From Candidatus Omnitrophota bacterium (lineage in GTDB: Bacteria; Omnitrophota; Gorgyraeia; Gygaellales; Profunditerraquicolaceae): DNA of 16,025 nt. Position numbers and translations under genes: made by a program. This document shows, piece by piece, positions 1-6,252 of this stretch (its first letter is position 1; each line of letters opens with the position of its first letter). Where the stretch lies: positions 1 through 16,025 of the forward strand of contig JAQUQA010000010.1 in the NCBI GenBank assembly GCA_028716305.1, given 5' to 3'. The notes beneath the pieces are model-generated. The model did not search any database. It saw only the letters and a list, made by a program, of their open reading frames with translations, and had not been told where the DNA came from.

Positions 1-1296
1 GCCAGCTTCGACCTGCCGATTGCCCTGGGGGTCCTGGCGGCCAGTGGGCAGTTGGACAGCCAAAGATTGAAAAATTATTATGTTTTAGGAGAACTTTCCC
101 TGGATGGCTTTGTCAGGCCGGTAAAGGGCATTTTACCTATCAGTATGGCAGCGGCAAAGACAATCGGCAAGAATCTGGTCATCCCCGAAGATAATGCCCG
201 GGAGGCGGCCCTGGTCAGGGGGATCGACTCTTACCCGATCAGATCGCTCAGGGAAACCGTGGAGCTCCTGCACCAGCAACATATGATCAAGCCGCTAGCG
301 CCGGATATGGAAGCAATATTCAAGAATATACCCGACTATACGGTTGACTTTTCCGAGGTCAAGGGCCAGTTTTTTGCAAAACGCGCCCTGGAGGTCGCGG
401 TTGCCGGAAATCACAACCTGCTGATGATCGGACCACCCGGCAGCGGTAAAACCATGCTGGCAAAAAGAATTCCCACGATCATGCCGGAACTCTCCCTCGA
501 GGAGGCGCTGGAAATAACCAAGATCCATTCCGTAAGCGGCAGCCCGCTGTCAAAGGAAGGGATTAATTTCTTAAGGCCGTTTAGAAACCCCCATCATAGT
601 ATTTCCGACGTCGCCCTGGTCGGCGGCGGGTCTCTGCCCCAGCCGGGGGAAATCAGCCTGGCGCACCAGGGGGTGCTCTTTTTAGATGAGCTGCCGGAAT
701 TTCATCGTAGTTGCCTGGAAGGGCTGCGGCAACCCCTGGAAGACGGCTCTATCCATATCTGCCGGATCGCCAGGAACTTTTCTTTTCCCGCTTCTTTTAT
801 GCTGGTCTGCGCGATGAACCCCTGTCCCTGCGGATATTATACCGATCCGACAAGGAATTGCCGGTGTAATCCCGGAAAGATTGCCGGTTATATGAATAAG
901 ATTTCCGGCCCTCTTTTAGATAGGATCGACATCCATATTGAACTGCCGCCTTTAAAATATAAAGAGATAACCGACAAAAAAGAAGCCGAGGCCTCTCTTT
1001 TGATAAAATCGCGGGTGGAAAAGGCGCGCGAATTACAGCGGCAGAGATTAAAAAATGAAGGGATCGTCTATAATTCCCGGTTGAATGCAAAAATGATCAA
1101 GAAATTCTGCTTTCTAAGATCCGCTCCGGCGGACCTGCTGAAGGCGGCAATGAAAGAGCTGGGATTATCGGCCAGGGCCTATGACAAAGTCCTCAAGGTA
1201 AGCAGGACAATCGCCGATCTGGCGGGATCAGAGACCATTGAGACGGGGCATGTCAAGGAAGCAATCCATTACCGCAGCCTGGATATGCAACGCTAA
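1..1296 (+). CDS. comM: ComM/YifB-family Mg-chelatase-like AAA+ ATPase, 5'-truncated by window edge
   Basis: The frame is open from base 1, so the start lies outside the window. The visible 431 residues fit a family of about 500. The N-terminal part is the end of the Lon-protease-like domain (SFDLPIALGVLAASG, then GELSLDGFVRPVKG). The AAA+ core follows, with Walker A GPPGSGKT at residues 144-151 and Walker B VLFLDE ending at D229/E230. Next comes CAMNPCPCG, with the cysteine cluster typical of YifB, and the C-terminal Mg_chelatase_C region. In naturally transformable bacteria ComM is a cytoplasmic helicase that drives branch migration during integration of heterologous DNA. The stop TAA (1294-1296) interlocks with the TAG of a minus-strand receiver remnant (1293-1295), leaving no room for a terminator. 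The last 216 bases recur at 3523-3738 as a headless fragment. Family assignment is secure; a transformation role here is inferred. Confidence 0.95.
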   Translation, partial: ASFDLPIALGVLAASGQLDSQRLKNYYVLGELSLDGFVRPVKGILPISMAAAKTIGKNLVIPEDNAREAALVRGIDSYPIRSLRETVELLHQQHMIKPLAPDMEAIFKNIPDYTVDFSEVKGQFFAKRALEVAVAGNHNLLMIGPPGSGKTMLAKRIPTIMPELSLEEALEITKIHSVSGSPLSKEGINFLRPFRNPHHSISDVALVGGGSLPQPGEISLAHQGVLFLDELPEFHRSCLEGLRQPLEDGSIHICRIARNFSFPASFMLVCAMNPCPCGYYTDPTRNCRCNPGKIAGYMNKISGPLLDRIDIHIELPPLKYKEITDKKEAEASLLIKSRVEKARELQRQRLKNEGIVYNSRLNAKMIKKFCFLRSAPADLLKAAMKELGLSARAYDKVLKVSRTIADLAGSETIETGHVKEAIHYRSLDMQR

Positions 1297-1349
1297 TCGT
1301 TGCTCTTGATCTGAAGCGCCCTTTCTATCTTGGCGATCAAGGCATCCTT
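1081..1349. repeat. Long direct repeat, copy 1 (comM 3' end plus receiver 3' end)
   Basis: This 269-bp segment recurs at 3523-3791 at a constant offset of 2442, with six mismatches and no gaps. A further match of five bases (1074-1078 with 3516-3520) precedes it. Mismatches are at 1119, 1134, 1149, 1209, 1233 and 1248, so 1249-1349 is identical in both copies. The repeat ends exactly where the insert begins, after GGCATCCTT. In this copy comM is complete and the receiver gene is cut. In the other copy the receiver is complete and comM is cut. Confidence 0.97.
1293..1349 (-). pseudogene. 3' remnant of a receiver-domain gene (last 18 codons)
   Basis: On the minus strand this encodes KDALIAKIERALQIKSND and a stop, identical at the base level to the end of the intact receiver gene at 3735-4121. 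Homology stops at the insert boundary (1349/1350), so the rest of the receiver has been replaced here. The frame stays open for a further 33 codons into the insert, up to a TAA at 1449-1451, but contains no usable start codon before the receiver-derived part. It is a scar of the insertion and probably not expressed. Confidence 0.9.
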
Positions 1350-1513
1350 ATAAAAATAAAGGCTAAAAGCACTTTCATTATCTACACCGATCTGACGAAA
1401 TAAGCTGTAAGAAGTTACCTGGCTTAACGCGAACTCAATACGCCTCTTTTATAAAGTCGCGCCAATCTAAAATTACCGGCTTTCTCCGATCTTGTCTAAG
1501 ATACCATCTGATT
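1350..1513 (-). other. Non-coding or decayed stretch downstream of the inserted glycosyltransferase
   Basis: No convincing gene is present. Two protein-like minus-strand segments lie in different frames next to each other: one ends DWRDFIKEAY before a TGA (1435-1437), and the other runs IEFALSQVTSYSLF onward into the receiver remnant. Read with one frameshift near 1438 they would form a continuous polypeptide, which suggests a decayed gene end cut by the repeat junction. I do not recognise the family. No rho-independent terminator is visible after the glycosyltransferase stop. Confidence 0.35.
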
Positions 1514-3250
1514 TTAATTCGACAGAGTTCTACGGTATATATTAAGGCCCTGACCGTATGACTGATTGAATAACCTGTCAGCATAACTGTTGAGCTCCTG
1601 AATCGCCGCCTTGCTTACAATGACCTCAATTTCTCCTTCGTTGAATTTCCGGACGATATCCTGAAAACTGCTGATTACGGTAAGGTCGGGTTCCTGCGCA
1701 TATAGCCAAATATCATAGGCATTGCGCTTCATGTAGCCGGATTGTAAATACCAAATCATTGTTTCGACGGCAAACAACTTCTGCTTTTCATAATCCCCAA
1801 ACACGGCAAATAAAAGCGGGGAACTTAAAGGTAAATTGCTTCCGTCCGTATTTGCTCTATCAAATAAGCCTGATATCCGGCTTTGAAATCTTGAGCGATC
1901 CTGCAGTATGTTCAATGCGCGCCCCAGGGCGACCTCATCCGGTATGAAATATTCATTCAAATCTGCGGGAATTGCTACGGATGTCTTTGGTTTTACAAAT
2001 TTTTCGATCCAGACAGAACATTGTTTAAAAATGACCTTCCGGCGGCGTTTATGAATTTCTTGCGCATCAGATGCCGCTTGCCAAAAAATCATACCTGCCG
2101 CGATAACTAATACGCCCAAAACCCTGAACCGATGCCTTGGCGGCGCAATTAATCCATGAATAGCAAGACCAATATATATATAACAGGTGGGTAATAAAGG
2201 AATTAAGTACCGTTCAAAAAACATAGTAGTCAGTCCTGCGGGTAATAAAAAAAATATTAATACAAATATTAAAAACAATGCCTTTTTCAATTTAAATATC
2301 TGAAAAGAGTAGAATAATCCCAGCATTCCAAAGAATATTCCGGGCCAAGTCAAAGCCGAAATGAGCACTTTTGGAACCAGCCCCCAGGACCGCTCCATTC
2401 CCGGCAAATTACGCCCAAAGATATGGCCGACAACCGCCTTAAGTAAGGTCAGAGGCGCAGTCCATATAAAAGGGACAAAAATAAGCACAGGCGCAAGAAA
2501 AGAAATGAAAAATAGAAGGACGGCTTGGGCTCTTTCCCGATATTTTCCCCCTCCCTGGCTTAGCGGTAATGAACATAAAAGAAATACTGCGGGCACAATA
2601 AAAGGAAGGTATATAAATTTACTTGAAATGGAGAGCCCCAGGAAAACGCCGCTCAATATAATCTTTTTATTCTCCAGTTGTTCTATGCTTATAAGGGTTA
2701 TAAGGGAAAAAAGATAAAAAGTCATTGCAACGGTATCGCTAAGCAAATAACTGCTATACCGGAAAAAAAGCGGGGAGACAACAAACAGTAAAGCGGTTAT
2801 AACAGCCCCTAACATACCCTTTCTTCTAAAAAAAAGGAAAAGGGCCAAAGGGGCCAGGGAATTTATAAGTATCACGATCAAGCGCCCAATAATCAGCTGC
2901 CGCGCCGGGTTGAAAAAGAATTCGGCCATATATTTAGACAGCTCGCATAACATCGCTCCGAAATCACCGTGTACAACAGATGTCAACGCGCTTGAATGGG
3001 TGACAAGAAAATCTATGGAATAGGATATAAATAATAAACTGGAAACTGTTCCTGCGGGTATATGTAAATTCGTCGGAAACTGATTGGCAAAAAGCGCTAC
3101 GGACGAACTCATAATCGCAAACTCATCTAAGCCGATGGGAGGATACCAAACAAGTATGGCTGACGGAAACCTGCTGAAAAAAAATAGCACAAATAAAAAA
3201 ACCGAGACCATCAACTTGAATTTGCCGCTCTTTAGAATACCATCCAGCAT
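1514..3250 (-). CDS. Integral-membrane GT-C glycosyltransferase (PMT/ArnT-like)
   Basis: A 578-residue protein with about ten hydrophobic segments in its first 375 residues and a soluble C-terminal region of about 190 residues. The first hydrophobic segment (about 13-35) is followed by a loop with GLDEF (D42, E43), the acidic pair expected of GT-C enzymes that use polyprenyl-phosphate sugars. Such proteins move a sugar from a lipid carrier to lipid, protein or glycan at the outer face of the inner membrane. The start is well supported, because a near-perfect Shine-Dalgarno lies 4 bases upstream. It is the only intact gene of the inserted block and is AT-richer than its surroundings, consistent with acquisition from elsewhere. 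It is read in the same direction as the signalling cluster but is separated from it by the comM fragment. Sugar and acceptor cannot be told from sequence. Confidence 0.8.
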   Translation of the reverse strand: MLDGILKSGKFKLMVSVFLFVLFFFSRFPSAILVWYPPIGLDEFAIMSSSVALFANQFPTNLHIPAGTVSSLLFISYSIDFLVTHSSALTSVVHGDFGAMLCELSKYMAEFFFNPARQLIIGRLIVILINSLAPLALFLFFRRKGMLGAVITALLFVVSPLFFRYSSYLLSDTVAMTFYLFSLITLISIEQLENKKIILSGVFLGLSISSKFIYLPFIVPAVFLLCSLPLSQGGGKYRERAQAVLLFFISFLAPVLIFVPFIWTAPLTLLKAVVGHIFGRNLPGMERSWGLVPKVLISALTWPGIFFGMLGLFYSFQIFKLKKALFLIFVLIFFLLPAGLTTMFFERYLIPLLPTCYIYIGLAIHGLIAPPRHRFRVLGVLVIAAGMIFWQAASDAQEIHKRRRKVIFKQCSVWIEKFVKPKTSVAIPADLNEYFIPDEVALGRALNILQDRSRFQSRISGLFDRANTDGSNLPLSSPLLFAVFGDYEKQKLFAVETMIWYLQSGYMKRNAYDIWLYAQEPDLTVISSFQDIVRKFNEGEIEVIVSKAAIQELNSYADRLFNQSYGQGLNIYRRTLSN

Positions 3251-3254
3251 AAGG

Positions 3255-3262
3255 ACCTCCTT
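3255..3262 (-). promoter_or_regulatory. Strong ribosome binding site of the inserted glycosyltransferase
   Basis: On the minus strand AAGGAGGT lies 4 bases before the ATG at 3250-3248. It is the strongest Shine-Dalgarno match in the window and fixes the start codon of the gene. Confidence 0.85.
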
Positions 3263-3268
3263 AAAAAA

Positions 3269-3522
3269 TTACCTTGTTGTGCTGGCTTCTAAACGGATAT
3301 CTTCGCTAAAACCGCCTACCATCTCAGATGCTTGGGACTCTCCCTGCTCATTTGAGATAACAGTTATCTTCTCCAAATAAGCAATGATCGCTTGATTGTA
3401 TCCTTTTGTTTCAACGTATACCCTTACGACCCTGCGCAGGAGCGCTATTGCTTTATCATAATTTTTTCATAGAAATTTCCATGCCATAAATAGTAATCGC
3501 TGCCCCACCTTTCTCTTCCCAA
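3269..3522 (-). pseudogene. Truncated and frameshifted 3' end of an unrecognised gene
   Basis: Read on the minus strand from the insert edge, one frame gives RERWGSDYYLWHGNFYEK. The frame must then shift by one base at a run of six A (plus-strand T6 at 3462-3467) to continue as NYDKAIALLRRVVRVY and run to a TAA (3269-3271). A seventh A would restore one continuous reading frame of about 84 codons, with a TPR-like feel around YDKAIALLRRV. The 5' part is missing, cut exactly where the second comM copy begins. The stop lies 18 bases upstream of the glycosyltransferase start, so in the source genome the two genes were probably in one operon. I do not recognise the family. The frameshift could be real decay or a homopolymer sequencing error. 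Confidence 0.6.
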
Positions 3523-3738
3523 TTGAATGCAAAAATGATCAAGAAATTCTGCTTTCTAAGCTCCGCTCCGGCGGAACTGCTGAAGGCGGCGATGAAAGAG
3601 CTGGGATTATCGGCCAGGGCCTATGACAAAGTCCTCAAGGTAAGCAGGACCATCGCCGATCTGGCGGGATCAGAAACCATTGAGACGGGACATGTCAAGG
3701 AAGCAATCCATTACCGCAGCCTGGATATGCAACGCTAA
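3523..3738 (+). pseudogene. Headless 3' fragment of comM
   Basis: This 71-codon open frame matches the last 71 codons of the comM gene at the left of the window, with R to S and D to E substitutions. It has no AAA+ ATPase core and no ribosome binding site. Its first codon, TTG, is simply the leucine where homology begins. Its TAA (3736-3738) interlocks with the TAG of the receiver gene (3735-3737), which preserves the original convergent junction. It should not be counted as a gene. Its coding-like pattern of differences is discussed under findings. Confidence 0.92.
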
Positions 3739-3791
3739 TCGTTGCTCTTGATCTGAAGCGCCCTTTCTATCTTGGCGATCAAGGCATCCTT
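3523..3791. repeat. Long direct repeat, copy 2 (comM 3' end plus receiver 3' end)
   Basis: Second copy of the 269-bp repeat, 263/269 identical to 1081-1349. Here the receiver gene continues intact beyond 3791 while comM is headless. All six differences fall at third positions of comM codons. Two change the residue (R to S at 1119, D to E at 1134) and four are silent. Confidence 0.97.
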
Positions 3792-4121
3792 TTCAATGGG
3801 CTTGACCAGATAATCAACTACACCCCTCTTATAGGCGTTAAGCTTATCGCTATCGCTCTCCAGCGCGGTAAGCACAATGATCGGAATTCTCTGCCCTAAG
3901 GGGTCGTTATTCAACATCTCGCATATTTCCATGCCGCCGATGCCGGGCATCAAGAGGTCCAAAAGGATCACCTCCGGCATAAAACTATGCACCTGCGCCA
4001 TTATGTCTTTGGCGTTCGGCAAAGTCATAACTTCAAATTTTCCGCTTCCTTCCAGGTTTAATTTTGTTATCTTGCGGAAATCCTCTTCGTCGTCTACGAT
4101 CAGTATTTTTTTTCTGTCCAT
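3735..4121 (-). CDS. Single-domain response regulator (CheY-like receiver), last gene of the signalling cluster
   Basis: This 128-residue protein is a complete receiver domain and nothing else. The acidic pocket is D10/D11, the phosphoacceptor is D55 (VILLDLLMPG), the switch threonine is T85 and the conserved lysine is K107 (YLVKP). With no output domain it must act by binding a partner or by passing phosphate on. It is the last of five co-directional signalling genes, 38 bases after the previous receiver. A purine-rich AAAGGGA precedes the ATG at a plausible distance. Its 3' end overlaps the comM fragment by 4 bases (CTAA), and its last 18 codons are duplicated next to the intact comM. The likely donor is one of the two adjacent kinases. 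Confidence 0.92.
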   Translation of the reverse strand: MDRKKILIVDDEEDFRKITKLNLEGSGKFEVMTLPNAKDIMAQVHSFMPEVILLDLLMPGIGGMEICEMLNNDPLGQRIPIIVLTALESDSDKLNAYKRGVVDYLVKPIEKDALIAKIERALQIKSND

Positions 4122-4159
4122 ATCGATTCCCTTTCCATGGTTATCTGGTGCCGCTATTA

Positions 4160-4627
4160 TTAAACTTGCTGATTATTACCGTTGGGCGGGAATATATTCA
4201 AGAGCCCCCAGTACAGGCTTATCTGTTTTACCACTTGCACGAAATTTTCAAAATTAACCGGTTTCTGGATAAAGCTGTTACACCCCTGATCATAGCTTTT
4301 AATTATATCTTCGTCCCTCTTGGAAACGGTCAGCATGACGATGGGGATTCTTTTTAAATCAGGGTCCTCTTTTACGGTCCTTAAGACATCCATCCCGTTA
4401 ATTTTCGGAAGGTTGATATCCAAAAGGATCAAGCCGGGCTTGGGACTGCTGGCGCTGTCCTGGTATGTCCCCTGATGGCGTAAAAAATCCAAGGCCTCCT
4501 GCCCATCCCTGACTATCCAGAGCCTGTTGATTACCTTTGCTTCCTTAAGCGCCCTCTTGGTTATATCGATGTCATCGGGGTTATCTTCCACCAATAATAT
4601 CTTGATGATCTTGTGCTCCTGGTCCAT
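4160..4627 (-). CDS. Single-domain response regulator of the Rcp1-like type
   Basis: I place the start at the ATG 4627-4625, preceded by AAAGGAG 5 bases upstream, giving 155 residues. A longer frame back to 4726 would overlap the upstream receiver by about 88 bases and has no similar signal. The protein starts MDQEHKIIKILLVEDNPDD. The long loop before the phosphoacceptor (LRHQGTYQDS up to D70 in GLILLDINLPKINGMDV), the switch T100 and K122 in IQKP match the Rcp1 class of receivers, often paired with phytochrome-like or PAS/CHASE kinases. There is no output domain. It lies 11 bases after the preceding receiver, so the two are co-transcribed. It is likely a phosphate acceptor of the CHASE4 or hybrid kinase. 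Confidence 0.9.
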   Translation of the reverse strand: MDQEHKIIKILLVEDNPDDIDITKRALKEAKVINRLWIVRDGQEALDFLRHQGTYQDSASSPKPGLILLDINLPKINGMDVLRTVKEDPDLKRIPIVMLTVSKRDEDIIKSYDQGCNSFIQKPVNFENFVQVVKQISLYWGLLNIFPPNGNNQQV

Positions 4628-4638
4628 TTTTTCTCCTT

Positions 4639-5025
4639 TTATTTGATCCCGTTCCTTTTTAAGGTTTCCTCTATCTTGATCTTCAGCTCCGGGGCGTCTA
4701 TGGGCTTGGTGATATAATCTTCGCAATATGACTGGGCAGCCTTGATCTTCAATTCGTCATCACCTCTGGCGGTAAGCATAATTACTACGCTTGACGTCGT
4801 CTCCGAATCGGCTTTCAGTTTTTTTAAAACCTCCAGCCCGTCTATACCGGGCATCATTATATCCAGCAGGATCAGGTGCGGCTTGAATTCTTTGGCCGAC
4901 TTAAACCCCTTCTTGCCGTCACCGGCGATGCTGACCTCATAGTCGCTGATCAATTCCAGGTTCCTTTTCACCAATTTACAAAAATCAGTTTCGTCGTCGA
5001 TGATCAGTATTTTTTTCTTGGTCAT
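4639..5025 (-). CDS. Single-domain response regulator (CheY/PleD-like receiver)
   Basis: 128 residues, a receiver only: D10/D11, phosphoacceptor D55 (LILLDIMMPGIDGLEVL), T85 and K107 (YITKP). The start ATG lies 3 bases after the stop of the hybrid kinase. Its Shine-Dalgarno (GGAGGG) overlaps the kinase stop codon region, a sign of translational coupling. It resembles the last receiver of the cluster in length and layout, so the two may be an old duplication. Each kinase or step of a relay would then have its own receiver. Confidence 0.92.
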   Translation of the reverse strand: MTKKKILIIDDETDFCKLVKRNLELISDYEVSIAGDGKKGFKSAKEFKPHLILLDIMMPGIDGLEVLKKLKADSETTSSVVIMLTARGDDELKIKAAQSYCEDYITKPIDAPELKIKIEETLKRNGIK

Positions 5026-5028
5026 TTT

Positions 5029-6225
5029 TCATCCCTCCGCTATTTTTAAAACGACGGTTACTTTAGTCCCCTTGCCGAGCTGGCTTTCCAGGTATATCCC
5101 CCCTTTGTGCATATTTATGATATTCCTGCTGATGGAGAGCCCCAGGCCGACGCCACCATTCGGGCCTTTTGTGCTAAAGAAGGGGTCAAAGATCTTTTTT
5201 AGATTTTCTTCGGGAACCCCCGGTCCGGAGTCTTCGATCTCAACCATGACAACCTTTTCCCCCGGCTGAAGGCTATTCAGGGGGATTTTCTTGCCTATAT
5301 CATTCTGAAAAGATTCCTCTTCCCTCTCAAAGGCGCGAATAACGATCTTGCCGCCTTCAGGCATGGATTGCATCGCGTTCAGCAATATATTGATGAAAAC
5401 CTGTTCCAGTTTGTTTTTATCGGCCATAACCCTGGGTAAGTCATTTTTCGTTTCCACTACGATATTGATATTCTCGAATTTGAACCTTACCTTTACCAGA
5501 CTCAAAGAAGATTCTAAAATGCCGTTTAGGTCTTCAGGATTTAAATCCAGGCTGGCGGCCCGGGAAAAATCCAGCAGGGAGCCGATGATCCTGTTCGCTC
5601 TTTTTACGCTGGCCTTGAGCATGGTCAAGGTGTCCTGGATATCGCTTTCCTTGTTCGCTATCTTGTTCTCCAGATAATCGATCCCCTGCATGATTATCCC
5701 CAGGGGGTTTCTTACTTCGTGGGCAACTCCGCTGGCCAATTGGCCTAAGGCGCTTAATTTCTCGGACTGGATAAGCTGGTCCTGGGTCTCTTTAAGCTTA
5801 TTATACGCCTCGCGGATCTCCTTTTGCAGCCCTTCCTTTTCTTTCTTGTTTCTATACCTCTCGATGGCCTTTTTTATAACTATATCCAGGGTATCGCTGT
5901 ATAAGACGTCTTTGATCAAATAATCATACGCCCCTTCTTTCATCATATCTACCGCGATCTTTTCGCTGCCTAAGGCGGTAACCACGATAAAGGGGGTATC
6001 GATATCTTTTCTGTTCATCTCCCTTAATATGTCAAGCGCGGTTACCTCTAAAAGACGGTAGTCGCAGAGTATGACGTCATAAGGGCCTGCGAATATCTTT
6101 TGCAGGGCCTCCCGCGAATCCGAGGCAGAATCCACCTCATAATCACCGCCCGCTTTTTGCAGGATCCTTTTTGAGATCTCCAGATGGTCTAAATTATCCT
6201 CGATCAAGAGTACTTTTATCGGCAT
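5029..6225 (-). CDS. Soluble receiver-histidine kinase
   Basis: A 398-residue cytoplasmic protein with no membrane segment. Domains in order are an N-terminal receiver (about 3-120; D55 in VILCDYRLL, K104 in YLIKD), a short coiled coil (about 122-158), HisKA with phosphoacceptor H168 in GVAHEVRNPLG, and HATPase_c. The last has its N-box in INILLNAMQSM, DSGPG near 331, an F-box-like IFDPFFSTK and GVGLGLSI. An N-terminal receiver feeding a kinase suits an intermediate that is itself switched by phosphorylation, for example by the upstream CHASE4 kinase, before passing phosphate to the three downstream receivers. It starts 27 bases after the CHASE4 kinase stop without a clear Shine-Dalgarno. The family call is firm; the relay order is inferred. 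Confidence 0.93.
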   Translation of the reverse strand: MPIKVLLIEDNLDHLEISKRILQKAGGDYEVDSASDSREALQKIFAGPYDVILCDYRLLEVTALDILREMNRKDIDTPFIVVTALGSEKIAVDMMKEGAYDYLIKDVLYSDTLDIVIKKAIERYRNKKEKEGLQKEIREAYNKLKETQDQLIQSEKLSALGQLASGVAHEVRNPLGIIMQGIDYLENKIANKESDIQDTLTMLKASVKRANRIIGSLLDFSRAASLDLNPEDLNGILESSLSLVKVRFKFENINIVVETKNDLPRVMADKNKLEQVFINILLNAMQSMPEGGKIVIRAFEREEESFQNDIGKKIPLNSLQPGEKVVMVEIEDSGPGVPEENLKKIFDPFFSTKGPNGGVGLGLSISRNIINMHKGGIYLESQLGKGTKVTVVLKIAEG

Positions 6226-6252
6226 GGCTGATATTATTGTTGCCTGACCTGA

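Larger units (their letters stand above)
1350..3522. other. Inserted block of about 2.17 kb between the direct repeats, carrying a glycosyltransferase
   Basis: The block sits between the two repeat copies and separates comM from the receiver gene it originally met. It holds one intact minus-strand membrane glycosyltransferase, a truncated gene fragment at its right end (3269-3522) and unrecognised debris at its left end (1350-1513). Stretches are clearly AT-richer than the flanks; for example bases 2221-2280 contain 15 G/C of 60. I see no transposase, integrase, terminal inverted repeats or short target duplication. The pattern fits insertion of a linear DNA piece by one-sided homologous or illegitimate recombination, not a classical transposon. 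An assembly join of strain variants is the main alternative. Confidence 0.75.

Noticed and set aside
1435..1584. Small 49-codon minus-strand ORF overlapping the end of the inserted glycosyltransferase
   Set aside because: No Shine-Dalgarno and no recognisable family; kept only as possible gene debris.
1350..3522. Classical insertion sequence or transposon
   Set aside because: No transposase, no terminal inverted repeats, and the flanking duplication of 269 bp is too long and too divergent for a transposition target duplication.
4160..4726. Longer start for the Rcp1-like receiver at 4726
   Set aside because: It would overlap the upstream receiver by about 88 bases, and the extra residues are not receiver-like. 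The internal ATG at 4627 has a good AAAGGAG.
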